In this document: positions 55,533 to 64,000 of the stretch, piece by piece | How the letters are laid out: each line of letters begins with the position of its first letter | Numbering within the stretch: position 1 is the first letter of the stretch | Source of the DNA: Acanthamoeba castellanii str. Neff | Lineage: Eukaryota > Discosea > Longamoebia > Acanthamoebidae | Reading direction: 5' to 3' | Assembly (NCBI RefSeq): GCF_000313135.1 | Contig: NW_004457442.1 | Span: forward strand, 660,778 to 724,777 | DNA length: 64,000 bases | Notes under the pieces: model-generated | Seen by the model: only the letters and a program-made list of their open reading frames with translations | Told to the model about the DNA's origin: nothing | The model's database searches: none | Made by a program: the position numbers and the translations under genes

Positions 55533-58429
55533 TTAGTCGACGGTGACGGCCTTGGCCAAGTTCCTGGGCCTGTCCGGGTTCTCCTTCCTCATCACCGAGA
55601 GCTCGTAGGCCAGCAGCTGGTAGCCCGCACAGCGCAAGCGCGTGAGGAAGAGTGCACCACGTCGTGGAAGATGGAAGGACGGCGTACCTGGAAGGGCAGG
55701 ACCGAGAGGAGGTTGGTCATGGGGCCGTTGCTGGGAATCTTGATCAGGTCAAAGTCGGCTCCCTTGCTCGCTTCGAGCTCGTGCTCGAACATCTGGGCGT
55801 TGTTGGTGATGACGATGGTGTACGCGCCTCTGGCGCGCACCTCCTCCGCCACCGTCTTCATCTTGGCGGCGTGCTTGTCGTTCAGCACGATCAATACGAT
55901 GGGCGTGCCTGCAGGCAGAGCAAGTGAAGGGGCGGGGTGTGTGAGCCCAACGAACGAGTCCGGGCAGATCTGGTGGGTGGTGGTGAAGCCGCACCCTTCT
56001 CAATGAGGGCGTAGGGTCCGTGCTTGAGGGCGCCGCCGGGGTAGCCTTCGGCGTGGATGTAGCTGATCTCTTTGATCTTGAGCGAACCCTCGAGGGCAAC
56101 GGGGTGGGCGGCGCCCTTGCCGAGGATGAACATGTGCTCGACGATCTTGCCGCCGGGTCCCATGGTGAAGAGCTTGTGCGCGATCTTCTTGATCGTCTCG
56201 CGCATGCTCTGCAGGGTCATTCCCACGTTGGTGGGCAGGCGGTGAAGCGCTTCGATCATCACTGGAGTCCGATCGACACACGTCATCAGTGATCGAGGTC
56301 AACCCTGGTTGGGAAAAGGCCCTCTAATCAAAGAAAGAGAAGTGGTGTTTGGTACCTCTCCTCTTCTGCTTGTCCTGAGGAGCGTTGACCTGCGAGAACC
56401 AGATCGCCACGAGGGCGAGGACGGTGACCTGGCACGTGAAGGCCTTGGTGGACGCCACGGCGTGCTCCCTGCCGGCGTTGAGGTAAACGCCACAGGCCGA
56501 GTGACGCGCGATTTGCGAGCCCACCTGTGTGCGGCGCACCGTTCGATCGTCAGAGTGGGCGTTGAGGGCGCGACGCGGGGGCGATAGTGATCAATTAAGT
56601 AAAAATAGATCAGCGTAAATCCAGCGTACCGCGTTGACGACGGAGAAGCAGGGGATGTCCCTCTGCTGGGCGAGGGCCATGGCCGTGTAGACGTCCTTGG
56701 TCTCACCGCTCTGCGAGATGACCAGCAGACCGCCGTTTTCCTTGGGCATGTCTTCCTCCGTGAGCTCGGCCGCATCCAGCACTAAAAATGAAAATAGAAA
56801 GGAAGAAAATGTTGTAACAAACACAAATGGCGTTGGTCAAGTAGTGTCACCAACACATCGAAGCGTGGACGTGCGAAACGTGAACGTGGCACGTACCCTG
56901 GACGGTCTTGAAGGCGTTGAGGTGCCTCATGTACTGGGCGCCGGCAATTCCCGCGTAAAAGGAGGTACCGCAGGCCGCGATCACCAGATGCTGCACGCCA
57001 CTGAGAACGGCCCTGTTGGCTGTGCGTCGGCGGCGAGTGCGAGGGGAGGGTGTGGAGTGAGTGACTCGCAACTTGGCATGCGCGCAAACGGAAGACAGCC
57101 GAGAGGAGACTAACTACAACTACTGCTGCTGCTACTATGGCTACTACTACTTACCGTCCAAACCACCGAGCATGGTGCTGGATTCGTCCAAAATACGACC
57201 GCCGTAGTTCAGCGCTCTGCTGATCGCGGCAGGCTGCTCCATGATCTCTGTACGGGCGTAGGTGTGTAGATGATGTACGTGAGAGGGGGGGGTGAGACTT
57301 GGAGGAAAAACGAGACGGATCGTGAGCACCCTTAATGGTCCAGTGGGGCCAGGGAGCGGGCGAGATCTGGATGTGCTCCTGCGGCGCGTGCTCGATCCTC
57401 GAGCGGTCGAGCGAGTGGCCCTTGGCGGTGAGGACGGCGACCTCCTTGTCCTCGAGGTCGATGAACTCCTTGGTGTAGCGCGAGAAGGCGGCAGACTCCG
57501 ACGCGATGAACATCTTGCCCTCGCCGATGCCCACGAGCAGCGGAGAGCCGTTCTTCACGGCCAATATCTGGTCGGGATGCTCCTTGTCCTGTTGATGGAT
57601 GACGATGACGATGATGACGTACACCACGACAAAGATGTTCATTCAGAATGTGTGTCACGCATTCAACAGGCAGTGTCGGTGTTGTTTCGGTTGGAAGGCA
57701 TGCAGAAGAGAGAGAGAGAGAAAGTGGTACCAGGATGGCCAGACCCCAGGTGCCCTCGAGGCGATCCTGCGTCTTCTTCACGGCCTCCAGAAGGGACATG
57801 CCCTGGTTGACGTACACGCCGAGCTGGAGAGAGCAAGAGAGAAGAGGATAGAACAGTCAGGGGACCACCTCGTGCATAAGGATGGTTACTGGGTGGGTGG
57901 GCTCGCGTACCAGCTGGGCGATGACTTCAGTGTCGGTCTCCGACCGGAAGTGGATGCCGTGCTGCGTCTGGAGCTCCTTCTTGAGCTCGTTCGAGTTCTC
58001 AATGACGCCGTTGTGCACCACCGCGATGCGGCCAGACTGGTCCAGATGCGGGTGGGCGTTCTCGTCCGTGCGGGCGCCATGAGTGGCCCAGCGGGTGTGC
58101 GCGATACCGGCGACGTGGGCGTCGTGCTTGCCCAGGTGCTGCTCAAGGAGGGTGATGGCGTTGTTGGTCTTGCCCACGCTGGCGTACTTGGACATCGCCA
58201 ATTCGTGTGTAGCAGGATTAATCGTGGCGATACCAGCCGAATCGTAGCCGCGCGATTCGAGCACCTTGAGGCCTTCGATGAGGACAGGCGCTGCGGGTTC
58301 ACTGCCGACGAAGGCGATGATGCCGCAGACATCGTTGTTGAGCAGAGCGTTGAAAGTAGACGGGCTGTCCTTCAGATGCCTCTCGAGGACGCCAAGCCTC
58401 CTCGCTACGGCTGCGCTGGACTTTGACAT
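55533..58429 (-). CDS. GFPT: Glutamine:fructose-6-phosphate amidotransferase (GFAT)
   Basis: Makes glucosamine-6-phosphate, the first step of the hexosamine pathway that supplies UDP-GlcNAc. Start [19 protein letters not shown] at 58429. The glutaminase domain begins at [12 protein letters not shown], so the catalytic Cys is residue 35, not residue 2. Then [48 protein letters not shown] and [13 protein letters not shown]. The SIS isomerase halves show [98 protein letters not shown] and the C-terminal [12 protein letters not shown]. About ten exons. Fully conserved apart from the N-terminal extension, which must be removed if the usual Ntn mechanism applies. Confidence 0.93.
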
Positions 58430-59115
58430 TTGTTCGATGCGGCTGGGGCGAGTAGAGGAAAGTGGATGAGCGATTCTGCACGGACAAAAGGTACTGACAC
58501 AGCCACTCCCTACGCCAAGGATTCGAGAGGAGCAGAGCAGGAGATGGTGCTCCAGCGCAAATGGGAAAGATCAAACTCCCCCACAAGAAAACCACATCAA
58601 ACGGCGTGCGCACCTTCTCTTCTCGGGTGTGTTGTTGTTGTTGTTCTATCTGAGACGCTCAGATGTGTTGTGTGTAGCGGGTGTGAGAGGAACTGCTGTG
58701 GTCGGTTCGTGACGTGGTCCGTTGGGAGCGACTTGGTTGTTGCTCCACACCAACAGCTCCCTGCGGAAAAGAGTTTTTTTGACGATTTCTCCCACCAGGA
58801 CTGCAGCGGGAATTCGTGGGAGTACGACACTGATGCAGCTGCCTAAGACCAACATGTTGGTGCCGTCAGGACACAATACAACTCCAGGACCGTGGCATGG
58901 TAGCTGGACTATGTTTGAACGCACGTTTCTTTGCTTGGCGAAGAGACACACCAGCTGGGCGGGCCACCGCCGAACAACAACAACGACATTACATTCCTCT
59001 TCACCCTCCCTTCTCTCGCTCAGCGCACGCCGGCCCACCGGCATGCGAGTGCACTTGTTGTGGCGGTCGCGTTGGTAGTGGTCGAGCCTTGCCAAGGGGA
59101 GACGGCCGTCTCCCT
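58430..59115. other. 686-bp intergenic region, no gene seen
   Basis: Upstream of GFAT and downstream of the polyferredoxin gene, both on the minus strand. It contains a GTT run at 58630-58648. No domain-bearing frame on either strand and no TATA box recognised. Confidence 0.45.
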
Positions 59116-60774
59116 TTAGTTGGACTTCTCGAAGAGGGTCTGGGCAAAGGTGGCGGGCGCCTCGGTCACGCACTTGCCGCAGTGGATGCAGCTCGGGTGG
59201 TCGCTCACGTAGTCCTCCTTCTCCAGCTGCACGCCCATGGGGCACACGTCGCCGAGCACCTTGTTGGCATCCTGGACCGGCGTCTTGGACGAACGAGCAA
59301 TGCGCAGCACCTGAAACACAACAAGAGGTTGTTCACTGACTGGTGAGACTACTAGTCCTGAAGGTAATGGAATGCAGCGGCGCGGTCGTGGCGCGGGGAG
59401 AACCGGTACCTTGTAGCTGCTGAGGGGCTCGAGGAGGGTGCCCATGGGGCACAGGTAGCGGCAGAAGAAACGGGGGATGTAGACGGAGGGCACAAGCACG
59501 GCCACGCAGAGGGCGAGCTTGATCCAGGCGATCAGGCCTGAATGAATTGGAATTCACACATGTGTGAGTCTCGAGAGCGATTGACGCATACGCGCGGAAG
59601 AGGAAAGAAGGAGAGAAAGAAGGGCAGAGCTATACCGGCGGAGAGGAGCACGTTCGTGTTCCAGAGAGCCAACCAGGGCAGGTAGGCGAAGAGGGTACCG
59701 GCGGGCGAGATGACGGAGAAGGGAGAATCCGAGAAGACCTGTTGGTACAAAGCAATCATCAACGGGGGTCAGACATGGACACGACTCGCAACGCTACAAC
59801 GCTAAAGCGAGCGCAAGTGAGTGGAAAGGGAGAAACGTACGCCCATGGGGTCCTCGTGGCCCATGGCGGAGGCGCGGCGCCAGGCAACAAGGATGACGGA
59901 GATGAGAGAGAAACCGAGAACGGCCCACTTGAGGTCCTTCAGCTGGCTCGTGGTGGAGGCAGACAGCTTCTCCTTCTTGAAGGGCAGGTAGCTCAGGATG
60001 TCCTACGCGCCCAAGAGTGTCAGTGGCTCGAGCTGCGACCGCGTAGAAGAACAGAAATAGAAGAAATCATCGAGGCTGGAACAAATTTGCTTCCGCGTAG
60101 GACGATGAGATCGCTTCAGATTTCAGAATGCAGGAGAGAAGAGAAAGGAAGCGGAGCATACCTGGACAAGACCGAAGGGGCAGGCCCAACCGCAGAAGAG
60201 ACGACCGACGGTGACGGCGGTGAGGTAGATGACGCCGAGCACGAGCAGGGGGAAGACGCCGCGAGCGATGGTATACTCGAGCGACTCATAGGCACCGTGG
60301 ACAGTGGACCAGGGCGACTGGGTGACGTGCAAGTAGGGCACGATAAGGCCTACCAGGACATAGGAATGCAATCGTTAGATCATTTACACGCAATTCGAAG
60401 CGATTATCAAAATTCGGCACTGTGCAGCTTCGCAAGTAAGATGCCTCTACGCATGCTAATGGCTGATAGAACATTGGATGGCGGTGCGTACCAGTGGAAG
60501 CGAGGCCGAGGAGCTTGCCGTTGGCAAAAACAGTGGCGAGCAGCTGCGTGAGGTGACGCAGGTACTGCAGGGCGCCGATGTCCTTGAGGCTGAACGACCT
60601 TTCGAAACGAGCGGACGACTGAAAATCGAATGTAAGGGGCGGGGAGTGTCAATTCGAGAATTGGGCAACATCGCCGCCGAAATGAACACCAAGCAATACT
60701 TCACACTCAGGAAGAGCGAATCTGGAAAAGGCCAGAGAACATAGATGCAGTGGCGGGGCTACGATGCGTACCAT
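59116..60774 (-). CDS. Membrane polyferredoxin (NapH/NosR/YccM-type 4Fe-4S protein)
   Basis: Bacterial-type electron-transfer membrane protein. Start codon ATG at 60774-60772, followed at once by a GTACGC donor; exon 2 begins at 60618 with SSARFERSFSLKDIGALQYL. Hydrophobic helices include LVLGVIYLTAVTVGR, WAVLGFSLISVILVAW, LFAYLPWLALW and LIAWIKLALCVAVLVPSVYI. Iron-sulfur motifs: GRLFCGWACPFGLVQDIL and PRFFCRYLCPMGTLLEPLSS (Fer4_5 type), then DVCPMGVQLE and HPSCIHCGKCVTEAP. Stop at 59116. About eight exons, with the same donor type as neighbours, so it belongs to this genome. Bacterial homologues pass quinol electrons to periplasmic or membrane reductases; the eukaryotic partner is unknown. 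Ancient transfer from bacteria is likely. Confidence 0.82.
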
Positions 60775-61086
60775 CTTGGGTGAAAGTAATCGATTATTGG
60801 ATCACCAATTCGGCTGCGAGGCCACCAGGGTCGAAGCTTGACCCCCAGTTGACCACACGTCGTTCTCTTGCTATTGGCCAACCTTGAAATTCGGCGGACA
60901 CAGCGAATCATACTTAGCATTCTTGTATTTTCCTTTCCAATTTCCTCGACGTCCTCTTCTTCCGCTGGGGAGCTTTGACTGGCCCAGTGTGTGCCCAGTG
61001 TGCAGGCTTGTTTGAGTTGGCTACAGTAGAATTCTGCACATCATCAGACCTGATGGAATCTTTCTATGCATCCTACAAACAGCGAA
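60775..61086. other. 312-bp intergenic stretch
   Basis: Between the ARL2 stop and the start of the polyferredoxin gene (same strand). Contains ATTGG motifs and AATTCGGC-type repeats near 60810 and 60890. No gene seen. Confidence 0.4.
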
Positions 61087-62011
61087 TCAGTCAAGCATGT
61101 AGATACGTGAGGCAATGTCATTCACAAGCCACTCCACTCCCTCGGCGAGCCCTTCGCCGGTCACCGCAGAGCAGCTCTGAATGTGCCAATGTCTGGCGAG
61201 GCCCACCCACGACACCCAAGCTGAGCAAATGCAACAAGAGCGGGTTTGTGTTGTGTTGTGTGGTGTGTGTGTGTGTGTTGTGTGTGAGAAGAGAGAGAGA
61301 GAGAGAGCTTGCATACCGTTGGTTGATGTCGTGGAGCCCCAACACCTGGGCGATGTCGTCGTGCGAGAGCGCCCCTTTGATGTCCTGTTTGTTGGCATAC
61401 ACCAGCAGTGACGCCCCCGACAGTTTCTGCACGGGATGACCGAACGTGAGCGCTCTTCTTGAAGCCTGCTCGTTGTCGCACTCACAAGAAGAAGGGCGCG
61501 GTGGTGCAGCATACCTCCTCGAGCAACAGCTGGCCCAGCTCAGCGCGGCAGTCCTCCAGCCGCCGCTTGTCGGCCGAGTCCACCACCCACACGATCCCGT
61601 CCGTCTGTGCGTGCCATGAGCCAAGAAGACCACTGGGGAGGCGGTTGCGTGGGAGAGTGCCGAGCGCGCTTGCGCACCTGCTCAAAGTAGTTGCGCCAGT
61701 AGGAGCGCAGAGACTTCTGGCCTCCGATGTCCCACACGCTCAGCTGGTACCCTTCGAACTCGAGCGTCTTGATGCTGAAGCCGAGGGTGGGGCTGATCTC
61801 GTTGATGTCCTCACCGTTGAACTTCTTGACGCAAGTCGTCTTGCCGGCGTTGTCCAGCCCCCTTTTGCACACAATGTAGAGTAATCAATTTGAGGGATTA
61901 AATAAATAAGAAAATCAAACGAAGATCGAGGCTCGAGATTTCGTACAAGATGAGAATGCGCATCTCCTTCTCCTTTAGTTTTAGCTTCTTCAAGATTGTG
62001 AGGAGCACCAT
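61087..62011 (-). CDS. ARL2: ARL2 small GTPase
   Basis: Arf-like GTPase that regulates tubulin folding with cofactor D and releases lipidated cargo from PDE6D/UNC119. Start [20 protein letters not shown] at 62011, almost the human ARL2 N-terminus. The P-loop is [20 protein letters not shown]; switch [14 protein letters not shown]; switch [22 protein letters not shown]; then [20 protein letters not shown], the base motif [14 protein letters not shown], and [20 protein letters not shown]. Stop at 61087. Five exons. No N-myristoylation Gly at position 2 (Val), consistent with ARL2 often being unmyristoylated. All nucleotide-binding residues are intact. Confidence 0.94.
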
Positions 62012-62192
62012 CGCTGCCGCTCGATTTTGTGTCTTGCTTGGTTCGCGCCAAAAGCAGAACCCTTTTTTTTGCATTTTCGAAACGGATTTCATTTTGTTTT
62101 GGCTCTTTGAAATAGATTTGAGCAAATGGAAAGGCATCAGGACCACCATTATTTTTTTTTAATTATTATTTGGGAGAGTAGAGCAGGAGAAG
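62012..62192. promoter_or_regulatory. Head-to-head promoter interval, ARL2 / PDK1
   Basis: 181 bp between divergent starts. T/A-rich tract at 62150-62172 close to the PDK1 start and a CATTTTG-rich tract nearer ARL2. Confidence 0.4.
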
Positions 62193-64000
62193 ATGGCCGC
62201 CAACGGCGGGCCGCACGGGACTCCCCATGAAAATGGAGATGGAGGGGGCAAGCACAAACGCGGCAGCCACAAGCGGGGCAATAGTTTGTCCGAGGGCATG
62301 TCGCGCCTCTTCTTCGGGCTCCGCGGCCTACACGGCGGTGGCGGCGGTGCCAGCGGTGGGGCGGGCGGGTCGAGCGAGGAGCGAGCTCCTACGTCCACGC
62401 AGCAGATTTCATCTTCCTCCAAGGCCGCGAAAAAGGCCAAGAGAGGGCGGAGCCAATCGTCCAAAGATCGAACTTCCTCTTCCCCTTCCTCGTCCCCCTC
62501 ATCCTCCTCGCGGGACAAGATTAAAAAGAGGTCGGGCGGCAGCAGCGCCCCCACGTGGGACCGCATCGAGCAGCCAGCCTCCCAGCCTCCCAGCCATCAC
62601 CAGGTGCGCATTATTTCATTATTTCATTTTATATATTAAATTATTGTTGCCGTGTACAGCCACCCCTTTATCTTTGTGGTGTAGCAACCACGCCTTTTTG
62701 TCTGTTTGGTTCTTTATTTATTTGTTTGATCTTTATTTGCCATTATGTATAATACAGCTCTTCCATCTGCACGTTTTCTAATATTCCTCTTTATTCCTCA
62801 TTTTTCGTTGTTTGTTGGGCTGGTTGTGTGCAGGTGCGGGCCGCGCTCACGCCGAGCGGCAGCCAGCGAGAGCCGGCCGTGTGGCGGTCTTCCTCGGGCG
62901 GCGATCTCGCCGAGCGATGGTCGGTGCGGCGCGGCGAGCGCGAGGCGGCCACCGCCACCGCCACGGACCACTCCCGTGAGCAGCCCGCCGCCTCCGCTTC
63001 TTCTTCGTCGTCTTCTTTTGCAACCACCGCCGCTGCCATCACCGCCGGCCTCCAGCTATCACTCCAGCCCGCGGCCAACGGCACCACGACCACGAGCGGC
63101 GCCGCCACGCCGCCCGCGCTATCGCCGCGCGAGCGCAAGGAATTCATCGGACGAGCGCGCACCGCCGCCACTCCGCCGCACCCGTCCGCCACCCAGCACA
63201 GGGAGCCTTCGCAGCAAACCCAGAAACGGCGGCAGCAGCTGCAGCTGCAGCTCCAGATCCAGCAGCAGCAGCAAGAGGGCCTCGACGAGACCGGCCCGCG
63301 GTCGTGGAAGGCGACGACGCCGCTCCATTCGCCGCTGTCCGGACCCAGCGAGGACGAGCACCCGGCGTGGGGCGGCGGCAGCGGCGCGACCAGCGGCAGC
63401 GAGGCCGAGGAGAAGAGATTCGCCGGGACCAAGCTCGGATCCGAACCTGAGTCCGGGTCGGAGACCGAGCACATGGCCGCCATTGGCGGAATGTCTTCAC
63501 CGACAACAGCCTCCTATACGTCGTCCTCCTCCTCGTCGTCAACCACTACAACGTCGTCATCGTCATCGTCAGCGGCGTCGACGGGAATGGAGCGGGTGCG
63601 GCTGACGAAGCGGACGGTGCAGGACTTTGAGTTCGGGAAGGTGCTGGGCGAGGGGTCGTACGGACAAGTGCGAGCGGCGCGGGACATCGCCACCGGCCTC
63701 CTTCTGGCCATCAAAGTACGCCCTCCTCTTCCTCGGCACACGGATGAGCATTTCCCTTTATCGATTTATTTTATTTTATATTTGAATTTGGTGCTATGTG
63801 TGAGATATGATATTTATTCATTCTCATGAATTCATGGTTGGCCAGATATTGGACAAGCGGCACGTGGTCAAGGAGAACAAGGTGGAACAGGTCAAGCGGG
63901 AGAAGCAGATCCTCGAGTCGCTGTCTCACCCCAACATCATCCACCTCTACGGCACCTTCCAAGACAACAACTCACTATGTACCCGCCACCACACCTCTTC
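62193..64000 (+). CDS. PDPK1: 3-phosphoinositide-dependent kinase 1 (PDK1), 5' part
   Basis: AGC master kinase that phosphorylates the activation loop of Akt/PKB and related kinases. Start MAANGGPHGTPHENGDG. A long disordered head (about 450 codons) is rich in Ser, Gly, Gln and Thr, with WDRIEQPASQPPS before an intron. The kinase domain opens with VQDFEFGKVLGEGSYGQVRA, the glycine loop, then LLLAIK with the catalytic Lys at the exon end. After an intron come ILDKRHVVKENKVEQVKREK and LSHPNIIHLYGTFQDNN (aC helix Glu and b4-b5). ILDKRHxxKExKVxxVxREK with HPNIIxLYxTFQD is diagnostic of PDK1. The gene runs off the right edge; the catalytic loop and PH domain are not visible. Confidence 0.87.

Noticed and set aside
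54912..56006. Plus-strand open frame of 364 codons
   Set aside because: Second half is antisense to GFAT; first half has no recognisable features.
59116..60774. Bacterial contamination as source of the polyferredoxin
   Set aside because: The gene is interrupted by several introns with the same donor type as its neighbours.
60775..61086. tRNA-like gene in the ARL2/polyferredoxin gap
   Set aside because: A GGTCGAAGC-like stretch is present but no cloverleaf could be formed by eye.

Overview
The window is nuclear DNA of an intron-rich, gene-dense, GC-rich eukaryote. The best fit is a free-living amoeba of the Acanthamoeba type. The reasons are compact genes only about 50-800 bp apart, many short GT-AG introns that very often begin GTAC or GTGC, CpG-rich coding sequence, and the mix of kelch-BTB, ATG13, DHHC, SF1, methylmalonyl-CoA mutase and divergent actin-like genes. 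The species call is inference; no database search was run.

Left part (1-14.6 kb): an SMPD4-like neutral sphingomyelinase cut by the window edge, ATG13, a kelch-BTB protein, a Sec14/GOLD lipid-binding protein and a DHHC palmitoyltransferase. Several introns here are filled with pure short tandem repeats, one of them splitting the Cys codon of the DHHC motif.

Island (about 14.77-19.98 kb): a 5.2-kb block almost devoid of CpG, with sharp edges, between the DHHC promoter and the 3' end of a GST gene. It holds a frameshifted relative of the GHTHEDID (DUF7869-like) element proteins, a decayed multi-exon gene of unknown function, and ten copies of an 18-bp motif. Every copy can be derived by CpG deamination from one perfect palindrome. 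This looks like a foreign or mobile insertion that was methylated and has been losing CpG.

Middle (20-33.5 kb): GST, APH/choline-kinase-like phosphotransferase, GNAT acetyltransferase, a member of an unrecognised two-block protein family, an F-box/WD40 protein, an unrecognised gene with an apparent 1-nt frameshift, and a flavin monooxygenase.

Right part (33.6-64 kb): an intronless divergent actin-related protein, mitochondrial methylmalonyl-CoA mutase, the second member of the two-block family, TTC33-like TPR protein, an unrecognised gene, a renalase-like FAD oxidoreductase, a small membrane protein, a PRXL2-like thioredoxin-fold protein, a sirtuin with the catalytic His replaced by Gln (SirTM-like), an SDR, a twin-CX9C protein, SF1/BBP, glutamine:fructose-6-phosphate amidotransferase with an N-terminal extension before its catalytic Cys, a NapH/NosR-type membrane polyferredoxin, ARL2, and the 5' part of PDK1. 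Neighbours are mostly functionally unrelated, as expected outside operons. Several head-to-head pairs share promoter intervals of under 250 bp. No tRNA, rRNA or CRISPR was supported. Exon limits are eye-read and approximate unless stated.
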